Shown: positions 37,274 through 45,127 of the stretch, piece after piece
Layout: every line of letters begins with the position of its first letter
How positions within the stretch are numbered: the first letter of the stretch is position 1
Assembly: GCF_001656035.1 (NCBI RefSeq)
Contig: NZ_CP010029.1
Location: forward strand, 2,181,076-2,245,075
DNA length: 64,000 nucleotides
From: Yersinia entomophaga
GTDB lineage: Bacteria > Pseudomonadota > Gammaproteobacteria > Enterobacterales > Enterobacteriaceae
Direction: 5' to 3'
Notes under the pieces: generated by a model
What the model saw: only the letters and a program-made list of their open reading frames with translations
Database searches by the model: none
Told to the model about the DNA's origin: nothing
Translations under genes and position numbers: made by a program

Positions 37274-39046
37274 ATGAATACGATACCGAGCACCATCATC
37301 AGCGACCCACGGCGACAGGCGGCCTTGCTTTACTGGCAGGGCTTTTCTGTGCGCCAGATTGCGGACACGCTGGCCCTGAAATCGCCGACTGTGCAGAGCT
37401 GGAAGAAGCGCGACGGGTGGGACGCCATTGCGCCCATTTCCCGCGTGGAAACCAGCATGGAAGCGCGGTTGATTCAGCTCATCATGAAAGACGCCAAAGA
37501 GGGGCGGGACTTTAAAGAGATTGACCTGTTAGGCCGCCAGATTGAACGGCTGGCGCGGGTTAACCGCTACAGCCAGACCGGCAGCGAAGCTGATTTAAAT
37601 CCGAACGTAGCGAACCGCAACAAAGGGGAGCGCAAAACCCCGGATAAAAACCTGTTCGGTGAATCCGCTATTGAAAAGCTGGAGTCAATTTTTCACGAAA
37701 ATATCTTTGATTATCAGCGCAACTGGTTTGAGGCCGGACTCACTCACCGCATCCGCAATATTCTGAAATCGCGCCAGATTGGGGCAACCTTCTTCTTTGC
37801 CCGCGAAGCGCTGCTGGATGCCATCACGACAGGACGTAACCAGATATTCCTATCCGCCAGTAAGGCACAGGCGCATGTGTTCAAAAGCTACATTATCGAC
37901 TTTGCCCGCATGGTTGACGTTGACCTGAAAGGCGACCCGATGGTGCTGCCGAACGGGGCGCGCCTGTTCTTCCTCGGCACTAACGTGCGCACCGCGCAGA
38001 GCTACACCGGCAATCTCTATCTTGATGAGTATTTTTGGATCCCCAAATTTCAGGAACTGCGCAAAGTCGCCAGCGGCATGTCATTGCACAAAAAATGGCG
38101 TACCACCTATTTCTCCACACCGTCGAGTCTGGCCCACAGCGCCTATCCGTTCTGGTCTGGTGAGTTGTTCAATAAAGGCCGCCGCAATAAATCCGACCAT
38201 ATCCAACTGGATTTAAGCCACAGCCATTTGGCCCGTGGTGCGTTGTGTGCTGATGGTCAGTGGCGGCAGATTGTCACGGTTGAAGATGCTCTGGCGGGCG
38301 GTTGTAACCTGTTTGACCTTAACCAGCTCTCACTGGAATACGGCCCGTCAGAATATCAAAACCTGCTGATGTGCGAGTTTGTGGACGATCAAGCGTCGGT
38401 GTTCCCGTTCGCCGAGTTGCAGGCTTGCATGGTGGACAGTCTGGAAGAGTGGGAAGACTACAACCCGTATTCGTTGCGGCCGTTTGGGCATCGCCCGGTG
38501 TGGATTGGTTACGACCCGTCAGAGGCCAACGGCGGTGACAGTGCCGGGTGTGCGGTGATTGCGCCGCCAATGGTGCCGGGCGGCAAGTTCCGCGTGTTGG
38601 AACGCCACCAGTGGAAAGGGATGGATTTTGAGGCGCAGGCCAAGCATATCGAAGAGTTGACGCATAAGTATTGTGTGGAGTACATCGGTATTGATGCGAC
38701 TACCGTCGGTCAAGGCGTTTTCCAGTTGGTGCGCCAGTTCTTCCCGGCCGCAAGGGAAATCAAATATACCCCTGAAATCAAAACCGCCATGGTGCTGAAA
38801 GCCAAGCACACCATTAATAACGGCCGTCTGGAATATGACACCGGCCACACCGATATCACCCAGTCATTTATGGCCATTCGCAAAACCATGACCGCCAGCG
38901 GCAAAAGTTCGACTTATGTTGCCAGCCGCAGCGAAGAAGCCAGCCACGCCGATGTGGCGTGGGCGATTATGCACGCCCTGTTAAATGAACCCCTTACCGC
39001 GACATATGGCGGTCACAGCCCTAACTTCTTGGAGTTTTACGGATGA
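37274..39046 (+). CDS. P: Terminase large subunit (ATPase) GpP
   Basis: A 590-residue packaging ATPase, the P2 P length. It begins with a helix-turn-helix region (SDPRRQAALLYWQGFSVRQI, TLALKSPTVQSWKKRDGWD). The motor domain carries an ILKSRQIGATFFFAREALL Walker-A-like stretch and a NLYLDEYFW Walker B (about residue 250). A nuclease-like C-terminal domain follows (IGYDPSEANGGDSAG). It overlaps Q by 4 bp. Confidence 0.95.
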   Translation: MNTIPSTIISDPRRQAALLYWQGFSVRQIADTLALKSPTVQSWKKRDGWDAIAPISRVETSMEARLIQLIMKDAKEGRDFKEIDLLGRQIERLARVNRYSQTGSEADLNPNVANRNKGERKTPDKNLFGESAIEKLESIFHENIFDYQRNWFEAGLTHRIRNILKSRQIGATFFFAREALLDAITTGRNQIFLSASKAQAHVFKSYIIDFARMVDVDLKGDPMVLPNGARLFFLGTNVRTAQSYTGNLYLDEYFWIPKFQELRKVASGMSLHKKWRTTYFSTPSSLAHSAYPFWSGELFNKGRRNKSDHIQLDLSHSHLARGALCADGQWRQIVTVEDALAGGCNLFDLNQLSLEYGPSEYQNLLMCEFVDDQASVFPFAELQACMVDSLEEWEDYNPYSLRPFGHRPVWIGYDPSEANGGDSAGCAVIAPPMVPGGKFRVLERHQWKGMDFEAQAKHIEELTHKYCVEYIGIDATTVGQGVFQLVRQFFPAAREIKYTPEIKTAMVLKAKHTINNGRLEYDTGHTDITQSFMAIRKTMTASGKSSTYVASRSEEASHADVAWAIMHALLNEPLTATYGGHSPNFLEFYG

Positions 39047-40080
39047 GTAAGCGCAAAGGCCGCAAGGCATTAAGCCGACCTGTCACCAATCACACCGCCA
39101 GCCAACAGCAGCCGGTGGAGGCGTTCACCTTTGGCGAACCCTCCGCCGTGCTCGACAAGCGGGAAATACTGGATTACATCGAATGCACCAGTAACGGTAA
39201 ATGGTATGACCCACCTATCAGCTTTGACGGGTTGGCGCGCAGCTTCCGGGCGGCGGTGCATCACAGCTCACCGCTGTATGTGAAACGCAACATACTGGCA
39301 AGCACATTTACCCCTCATGCAATGCTCAGTCAGCAGGCATTTAGCCGCTATGCACTGGATTATCTGGTGTTTGGCAATGCGTTTTTAGAGGTGCGCCGTA
39401 ACCAACTGGGCGCACCACTGCGCCTCGACCCCAGTCCGGCCAAGTACACCCGCCGTGGATTAGAAAAAGATTGCTATTGGTTTGTCCAGAACTGGAAAGA
39501 TGAACACCTGTTCGCCGCCGGGAGCGTTTTTCACCTGATAGAACCGGATATCAATCAGGAGCTTTACGGTTTGCCGGAATACCTCAGTGGCTTAAATTCG
39601 GCTTGGCTCAATGAAGCCGCCACGCTGTTTCGCCGCAAGTATTACCAGAACGGCGCTCACGCGGGATACATCCTGTATATGACTGATGCGGCGCAAAGTA
39701 GCAGCGATATTGAGGCAATGCGTAAAGCGATGCGCGACACCAAAGGGCTAGGCAATTTCCGCAACCTGTTTATGTACGCGCCTAATGGCAAAAAAGACGG
39801 TATCCAGATTTTACCGTTGAGCGAAGTCGCCACCAAAGATGACTTTTTTAATATCAAGAACGCCACTCGCGACGACCTGCTCAGTGTGCACCGGGTGCCA
39901 CCGCAGATGATGGGGATTATTCCCAACAATACCGGCGGTTTCGGTGACGTGGCGAAAGCCTCACAAGTGTTTGTCCGTAACGAGTTAACGCCGTTGCAAG
40001 AACGATTGAAAGAGGTGAATGACTGGATAGGGGAAGAGGTGATCCGGTTCAAGCCTTATGAACTGATAAGCGAGGATTAA
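39043..40080 (+). CDS. Q: Portal protein GpQ
   Basis: A 345-residue portal (P2 Q 344) that forms the head vertex through which DNA passes. It includes YIECTSNGKWYDPPISFDGL, LDYLVFGNAFLEVRRN and the C-terminal HRVPPQMMGIIPNNTGGFGD, which are typical of the PBSX/P2 portal family. Transcribed towards cos. Confidence 0.96.
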   Translation: MSKRKGRKALSRPVTNHTASQQQPVEAFTFGEPSAVLDKREILDYIECTSNGKWYDPPISFDGLARSFRAAVHHSSPLYVKRNILASTFTPHAMLSQQAFSRYALDYLVFGNAFLEVRRNQLGAPLRLDPSPAKYTRRGLEKDCYWFVQNWKDEHLFAAGSVFHLIEPDINQELYGLPEYLSGLNSAWLNEAATLFRRKYYQNGAHAGYILYMTDAAQSSSDIEAMRKAMRDTKGLGNFRNLFMYAPNGKKDGIQILPLSEVATKDDFFNIKNATRDDLLSVHRVPPQMMGIIPNNTGGFGDVAKASQVFVRNELTPLQERLKEVNDWIGEEVIRFKPYELISED

Positions 40081-40081
40081 T

Positions 40082-40471
40082 ATGGGACGTAAAGCGCCAA
40101 CACCACCGCCATATAACCCCGGCGATATTGTGAAGAGGCCCGCGCCACCGCCTCAGCCACCCCAAAAATGCGAAACGAAACGAGTAATAATTATGGAAAC
40201 TCAAACTAACCAGAAAATCACAGTGCAACGGGCTGTTGATATTCTTAATCAAGCGTTGTCACTTGACCCGGATTGTATTACTGCGCTGGTATCGCATCGA
40301 ATAGAGTGTAACGCGACGTTAGCCCATGACTCTGAGGTGATGTGTGGTATGTCTGAAGGCAAATACATGACTGGCGCGCTTGGCGTTATCAACTCACTGG
40401 TTACAGACGGCTTTATCGCTGCACTGTATACAGATGAAAAAAAGCTGGCAGCGTTTCAAGTTTGCAAATAG
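40082..40471 (+). CDS. Hypothetical small phage protein after Q
   Basis: A 129-residue protein with a Pro-rich N-terminus (KAPTPPPYNPGDIVKRPAPP) and a compact second half starting METQTNQKITVQRAV. ATG 40082 lies 2 bp after the Q stop with GAGG at ideal spacing, so it is probably co-translated with P-Q; the second half could also start at 40193. Not recognised; P2 has no gene here. A strong terminator follows. Confidence 0.6.
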   Translation: MGRKAPTPPPYNPGDIVKRPAPPPQPPQKCETKRVIIMETQTNQKITVQRAVDILNQALSLDPDCITALVSHRIECNATLAHDSEVMCGMSEGKYMTGALGVINSLVTDGFIAALYTDEKKLAAFQVCK

Positions 40472-40495
40472 TTAATTGATATTTTTGAATATCAT

Positions 40496-40519
40496 AGCCG
40501 CCGAACCGGGCGGCTTTTT
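40496..40519 (+). terminator. Terminator of the P-Q operon
   Basis: AGCCGCC, loop GAACC, GGGCGGCT then TTTTTC. Confidence 0.85.
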
Positions 40520-40682
40520 CATGCCCGAAAAGTAGCAATCCCAACACCTCGCGCCATACACCACCAGACGCCCGTCACGCCCTCGTAACCCATGAACACG
40601 CATTGATTCCCAACCCAACCGAACGCAGCACCACGGCCCGCCCAAGACCTATAAATAAGGGTATCAAAACCCTTTGCGCGCA

Positions 40683-40701
40683 ATGCTATCCCCGCCACGC
40701 C
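40683..40701 (-). other. cos site (19-nt cohesive end sequence)
   Basis: On the minus strand GGCGTGGCGGGGATAGCAT. From memory, the 186 cohesive end is the same except for A at the T in GATAGC, and P2 differs at a few positions. It is flanked on both sides by GCGCGC (TTTGCGCGCA and TGCGCGCTTT), giving the dyad expected for terminase cutting. It lies between Q and the cargo region, as cos does in P2. The surrounding stretch from about 40520 to 40797 has no convincing gene. Confidence 0.85.
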
Positions 40702-40797
40702 TGCGCGCTTTACAGGTCGCTTTTCATGCACTTGCATGAGGCATTGAGAACAGCACTGGGACTGGCAGAGACAGGAAAAAGGAGGAAGAGGATCATA

Positions 40798-40998
40798 ATG
40801 CAAAATAATGCAGAGTCATGCACAAATCTTCTTGAACAGTGGGCCACTCAAAGTGGCCCAATCAATACTAGGATTGCAAGCGAATTTGTTGCTGTATCTG
40901 GATTGGTTGTAAAGTTTGGTAGCGTTGGCGAATGTTGTTATAAAGCTCAGGTGTATCATGAGCTTTTAAAGTTACAATCAACACATAAGGTAAATTAG
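40798..40998 (+). CDS. Possible 66-residue protein, antisense overlap with the protease gene
   Basis: MQNNAESCTNLLEQWATQSG at the start, no recognised family. The ATG is preceded by GGAGGAAGAGGATCATA, an unusually strong Shine-Dalgarno region. Its last 131 bp overlap the 3' end of the convergent subtilase gene. It may be a real cos-proximal gene or chance; coding is supported only by the ribosome-binding site. Confidence 0.4.
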   Translation: MQNNAESCTNLLEQWATQSGPINTRIASEFVAVSGLVVKFGSVGECCYKAQVYHELLKLQSTHKVN

Positions 40999-43057
40999 GT
41001 AAATCTTCAACCGCTGTTGGCATTCCCCCTTCTCGCCCATAATAGATAACATCAAAACAAGGGTCATTAATGATATCTTTCTTAAAGGTTTTTTCACTAT
41101 GCAAAGTAGTTTCCCATTTATGGGCATCTCCTCTTTGCTCTTGTTCATCGGCATAGATACTTTTTAAATTGAACAGAGGGAAAGTCCCTCCCTGATTATT
41201 TTGATTTTTTCTAAAGGTAACAACTAGCCCACTACGGGTATAATTAATTGGATGCTCAGCATCAACCGGCGTAGTAAAACAAAATGTAGCTTTTAAAGTT
41301 ACATCTCCACTGACTGGAATATCAGGAAAAGGAATTGATGCTCTAAGGTGCTGTGACGGTTTTAATTCGCCTTGATAAATAACCTTAACCTCATCATCAC
41401 CACAGTAAATAATATCTCTGATATCATGGGGGAATTTACCCCAACCTACTTCACTTCTATTATAACCATTATTTCGTGAGTGATGAATAAGTAATGCTTT
41501 CGCAGTTAAAGGAGTAATATCATATTGTAAACTTGCAGATAGACCAATCGCCTGACGTAGAACGAGGGGCGAAGCAAAACTTGTTCCTGCTGTTTTCACT
41601 AAACCGTTAGTGAAAGGGCTATATAGCGTAAAAGGCTCTTCCGCTGAACCTCCAAAAGCAACACCATCTGGCTTCACATAACCGGGACTACGACCGGGAC
41701 CAATACAACTATAGCTACTTCTCTCCCAATTATCCGAAAGTGAAGTTGCAGCACCGACAGCTAAAGCATTTACAAGATCTGATGGAGGTTGAATTCTATT
41801 TAATCCACCTGTTTTCTCTCCATCATTTCCAACTGCAACAGTACAAAGAGTTTTTCCTGTGGCAAAATACTGCTCTAATGTGGAAGTCCATACATGAACA
41901 TCATCATCGTCGACAGGTAGCCTAGGGCCAAGGCTGAGATTTATATATTGGTAGTCATTGGAGTCTAATACTTTTTTTATTCTCAATAAGACATCGAAAA
42001 GATCACTATCTTGTCCATTGATAGAATTATCTAATACTCTATAATGATCGATTTTTGAATATGGTATAGGCAATTGGTTTTGGCCATCAGCTACAGCCCC
42101 AAAAAGAATAGTAGAAGTAACATCTTGTCCATGGCTTAATAGACTTCCACTGGTTTTTTGTTCCGCTGTAAACGTATGCTCTGAAACCCACCTGTCAAAA
42201 TCTGAACATCCTATACCACCATCGAAAATAGCAACTTTAATATCATTATTAATTGCATTATCATCAGGAAGTTCTAATTGACTATTCAGAACAGTTGTTC
42301 TAGTAAATACGGGATTGTTAATTCTAAGTCCCGGTAAATCTCTAATTGTTCTTAAAAATGAAAACTCTGCAACCTCTCTAGCAATTTTAGAGTTAGCTAA
42401 GATTGGTAGAAAAGTAAGCCCCTTAATTGAAATAACTTTATCTTCTTTAACCGTAGCACCACAAAGTGATGCATATCGGATAAATGAATTGAGAATATCA
42501 TCCTCTTCAGCCGGGGTATGCAACGCTACTTCAATAGCCCTTTCCTGAGCAGATTGGTCGATGTTTTTAATCTTGTCATTAGCATCAAATATTTTTATCT
42601 CCTCTAAAGATATTACTTCATCTTTCTGCCCTTTATTTAAAGTCCCTCTATCAAGAGAATTATAAAAATCAGAAAATGACTTCGTCGTACCGGCAACATA
42701 TATACAAGCAGTGTTATATTCTTCTTTGTTCTTATTTTTAACTTGTTTTCGTGGTGATATAGTCACTGATTTACTACCAATACTTCTCAGTGAAAACTGC
42801 TTAAGTATTTTTACAGGAAAATATGACTTTGCAAGAAAAGCGGGATGCAAAGTTATTTTCGCAACAGCTTCACCATTTGGTTTTGTAGCTTCGGGCATGT
42901 TGTTTACGAAATCTACTAGAGACCTCAAATTCTGCATTATAAATGGCCTATTCTCCTCATATGTATAAGGTTTATTTTTAGGGCCGTTACCGCTTTTAAT
43001 ATGCACATCACCAGTTAGTGTCTCACCATACCCCAAGAGCAAGTTTTTGTTATTCAT
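40868..43057 (-). CDS. Subtilisin-like serine protease (S8), partner of the AAA+ ATPase
   Basis: A 729-residue protein without a signal peptide, so likely cytoplasmic. Residues 1 to about 265 form an N-terminal domain of unknown fold. The S8 catalytic domain follows: Asp279 (VAIFDGG), His309 (LLSHGQDVTS), oxyanion Asn411 (VAVGNDGE) and Ser493 (GTSFASP), all intact. A beta-rich C-terminal domain (about 560-729) ends the protein. It starts 10 bp after the ATPase stop with AAGGATT as ribosome-binding site, so the two are one operon. Position between A and cos equals the P2 old/tin cargo site. Targets are unknown; ATPase-controlled proteolysis in phage exclusion is inferred. Confidence 0.9.
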   Translation of the reverse strand: MNNKNLLLGYGETLTGDVHIKSGNGPKNKPYTYEENRPFIMQNLRSLVDFVNNMPEATKPNGEAVAKITLHPAFLAKSYFPVKILKQFSLRSIGSKSVTISPRKQVKNKNKEEYNTACIYVAGTTKSFSDFYNSLDRGTLNKGQKDEVISLEEIKIFDANDKIKNIDQSAQERAIEVALHTPAEEDDILNSFIRYASLCGATVKEDKVISIKGLTFLPILANSKIAREVAEFSFLRTIRDLPGLRINNPVFTRTTVLNSQLELPDDNAINNDIKVAIFDGGIGCSDFDRWVSEHTFTAEQKTSGSLLSHGQDVTSTILFGAVADGQNQLPIPYSKIDHYRVLDNSINGQDSDLFDVLLRIKKVLDSNDYQYINLSLGPRLPVDDDDVHVWTSTLEQYFATGKTLCTVAVGNDGEKTGGLNRIQPPSDLVNALAVGAATSLSDNWERSSYSCIGPGRSPGYVKPDGVAFGGSAEEPFTLYSPFTNGLVKTAGTSFASPLVLRQAIGLSASLQYDITPLTAKALLIHHSRNNGYNRSEVGWGKFPHDIRDIIYCGDDEVKVIYQGELKPSQHLRASIPFPDIPVSGDVTLKATFCFTTPVDAEHPINYTRSGLVVTFRKNQNNQGGTFPLFNLKSIYADEQEQRGDAHKWETTLHSEKTFKKDIINDPCFDVIYYGREGGMPTAVEDLPNLPYVLIVTLKAHDTPELYNNIRQRYQTLQPIQIQQQIRLQS

Positions 43058-43067
43058 TTCTTAATCC

Positions 43068-44132
43068 TTAATTCTGAATAATCTTTCTAATGATTGGCCG
43101 TGAAATTGATAGTTCAGCGGATATTTGTCGCTGAGACATTCCCTTTTTATGCATAAGTAAAATAAACTCATCTAGAGACTCGCCGTCAAACAACTCCTCA
43201 AATATTGCTTTATTCACAGGGATATTTTCTAAGATTGCATTACGTTTTGCTTGTTTTAGGGAGCGTTCTATCACTGCGAAAGAGCGCCCTTTTAACTCAC
43301 CACTAATTTTTTCAGCTATAGCAGTTGGTATATCATTTTTTACTAAAAACTCGTGAATTAACTCTTCTGTTGGATATTCAAAGTTTATAACTCTATCAAA
43401 TCTACGCCAGACAGCCGGGTCTAATAATTCACCATGATTCGTTGCTGCAACTAAAATAGATGTATGAGGCCACTCATCAATAGCTTGGAGTAAAACAGTA
43501 ACTAATCTTTTTAATTCACCGACATCAGAGGAATCATCACGTTTTTTTGCAATAGAATCAAATTCATCAAGCAATAAAACACATGGGAATGAACGAGCAT
43601 ATTCTAAAACAGCTCTGATATTATTCCCTGTTTTCCCTAGAAAACTACTCATCACACTTGCTAAGTCTAATGTTAGTAATGGCAAACCAAGTTTGTTTGC
43701 AAGCCATTTAGCGGCTAAAGTCTTCCCAACGCCCGGAGGTCCACCCATCAAAAGAGAACGGGATGGCAAAAGCCCATTATCAATTAATTGATCTTTTTTC
43801 TCCCACTCAGTGATAAAGCGCAACAAACTAGTCGTAATATTCGCAGGCCATAGAGGCTTAACAGTTAGTTGTACTGGGTAAGTTTCAACCAATAGCTTTT
43901 GTCTTGTATCAGCATCTACAGGAGTTGGTAACTTACTTAAGCTCCCACCACGCACCAAATTCATCGGCATGCTATTTTTAATAAGAATATCATTTAGCTC
44001 TGATGCCAACTCAGGTGAGTCTTTTTTTAGCTTTCGAATCATGAGCCGTAAGCGCATCTCAAGATCGTCGCGTTTACCCTGCAATGCATCCGTCATCACT
44101 TCAACAAACGCATCCTTAGTGATGTTTATCAT
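43068..44132 (-). CDS. AAA+ ATPase with C-terminal helix-turn-helix, partner of the S8 protease
   Basis: A 354-residue cytoplasmic ATPase. A helical N-terminal region (1-95) precedes one AAA+ domain of the FtsH/spastin type: Walker A GPPGVGKT (131-138), pore-like SVMSSFLGKTG (159-169), Walker B VLLLDEFDS (185-193), sensor-1 Asn in AATNHG and arginine finger region WRRFDRV. The last about 30 residues (KKGMSQRQISAELSISRPIIRKI) form a resolvase-like helix-turn-helix, unusual for a protease-partner ATPase and suggesting DNA binding. First gene of the ATPase-protease pair; a GGAG Shine-Dalgarno precedes ATG 44132. Upstream lies an RTACCA array. Confidence 0.9.
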   Translation of the reverse strand: MINITKDAFVEVMTDALQGKRDDLEMRLRLMIRKLKKDSPELASELNDILIKNSMPMNLVRGGSLSKLPTPVDADTRQKLLVETYPVQLTVKPLWPANITTSLLRFITEWEKKDQLIDNGLLPSRSLLMGGPPGVGKTLAAKWLANKLGLPLLTLDLASVMSSFLGKTGNNIRAVLEYARSFPCVLLLDEFDSIAKKRDDSSDVGELKRLVTVLLQAIDEWPHTSILVAATNHGELLDPAVWRRFDRVINFEYPTEELIHEFLVKNDIPTAIAEKISGELKGRSFAVIERSLKQAKRNAILENIPVNKAIFEELFDGESLDEFILLMHKKGMSQRQISAELSISRPIIRKIIQN

Positions 44133-44241
44133 GTACCACTCCGAAAGAAAAACGTACCAAACATTATGAATGATATACCAACAAGTACCATATTTACATT
44201 AATTTTAACCAATCATAAGAAAAATGATACCATTAGGTATC
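44133..44241. promoter_or_regulatory. Phased RTACCA operator-like array upstream of the AAA+ gene
   Basis: Hexamers GTACCA (44133), GTACCA (44154), ATACCA (44175), GTACCA (44185) and ATACCA (44227), the last as half of the palindrome GATACC-ATTA-GGTATC (44226-44241). Spacings of 21, 21, 10 and 42 bp are whole helical turns, so all sites face the same side. A -10-like CATAAT (minus, 44163-44168) lies between copies. The HTH-bearing ATPase is the obvious candidate ligand, as an autoregulator. Confidence 0.5.
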
Positions 44242-44364
44242 TTGTTGAAGCCACTTTGGGAATTTTACATTAAAAGATAAAAATGGACTTACCAACTGCC
44301 AGAAATCTCTGACTAAACAGTAGACAGTTCTAATTTTGTCCTATGCCATCTACCACATCAGAAA

Positions 44365-44547
44365 TCATACAAATGCAGTATTTTTATCTTTCACTTGTAT
44401 AGCCTCTGCCCTCACTTCTTTAACAAGTTCAGCAATCCAAACCAAAGCAATCTCACGATCACGGTTTTGACTCTCACTACCAGTAGTAAGCCGCGCTATC
44501 AGATCGATTCTTTCGAGTAAGACTATTTCTTCTAATGAATCTGGCAC
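44365..44547 (-). CDS. Small SOS-controlled hypothetical protein
   Basis: A 60-residue acidic, helical protein (MPDSLEEIVLLERIDLIARL at the start), not recognised. It starts with GTG at 44547, with GGAGG six bases upstream. A LexA box lies 22 bp upstream, so it should be damage-inducible. Phage 186 carries its LexA-controlled antirepressor Tum in this part of the genome, so this small protein could have an induction role, though no sequence similarity to Tum was seen. Confidence 0.55.
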   Translation of the reverse strand: MPDSLEEIVLLERIDLIARLTTGSESQNRDREIALVWIAELVKEVRAEAIQVKDKNTAFV

Positions 44548-44569
44548 CTCATCCCTCCGTCACACATAT

Positions 44570-44589
44570 AACTGTGTTTATATACAGTA
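44570..44589 (-). promoter_or_regulatory. LexA (SOS) box
   Basis: AACTGTGTTTATATACAGTA contains the invariant CTGT-N8-ACAG and agrees with the enterobacterial LexA consensus at 17 of 20 positions. It overlaps a minus-strand -10-like TATACT and sits just upstream of the 60-residue gene at 44365-44547. Confidence 0.75.
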
Positions 44590-44748
44590 TACTATGCACT
44601 TTTTAAGAAAACTTCTATATAAATATATGGTTTTACTTGAGTAAAAAATCTTGGATTAAAAAGCATCCTGTTGAACAACAACCCTTTTATGCATAAAAAC
44701 AGCGAACACAGCGCGTCACGCTACATATTTAATTTTCAGTGTGACGCG

Positions 44749-45108
44749 TCACAACGATTTAACTGCACTAATTAATAATCTGTTGATACCTTTGGTCTGC
44801 CAACACGCCGCCTCACCCCGTAAACAACACCCATTCGGATCACCCGGCAAGGTATCGCCACATTTGCCACAACGTTGTTTATCCAGTTCAGCCAGTTGCT
44901 CTTTTAGTCGCTGGTTATCTTGTCGAATCAGGAGCGCGATATATTCCGGTAAATCGTAGGCTGGCCGGAACAGACGCCGTGTGGCCATGCCCTCGATTAG
45001 CATCGCGTACTCTTCTGGCTCCAGTCGGGCGCGGATCTCATTGATACCGGCAGATTTATCACGCTGGCGCTGTGCCTGTTTGCGGGTAGTTGCGGCGGTT
45101 TTAGTCAT
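44749..45108 (-). CDS. P2-like phage hypothetical protein with cysteine cluster
   Basis: A 119-residue protein. The basic N-terminus MTKTAATTRKQAQRQRDK precedes a helical part (IRARLEPEEYAMLIEGMATR), a coiled-coil-like stretch (DNQRLKEQLAELDKQ) and a zinc-finger-like cluster CGKCGDTLPGDPNGCC. ATG 45108 has GAGG at six bases and is preferred to the upstream start at 45177. It sits directly downstream of replication gene A and overlaps no other gene. Function unknown. Confidence 0.7.
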   Translation of the reverse strand: MTKTAATTRKQAQRQRDKSAGINEIRARLEPEEYAMLIEGMATRRLFRPAYDLPEYIALLIRQDNQRLKEQLAELDKQRCGKCGDTLPGDPNGCCLRGEAACWQTKGINRLLISAVKSL

Positions 45109-45127
45109 GGTTTTCCTCACAGGTAGA

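Noticed and set aside
40519..40803. A 94-codon minus-strand frame (Cys-rich start, ends GVGIATFRA) across cos
   Set aside because: It runs straight through the cos site and its flanking repeats, so its conservation would follow from packaging DNA rather than protein. No clear ribosome-binding site was seen.
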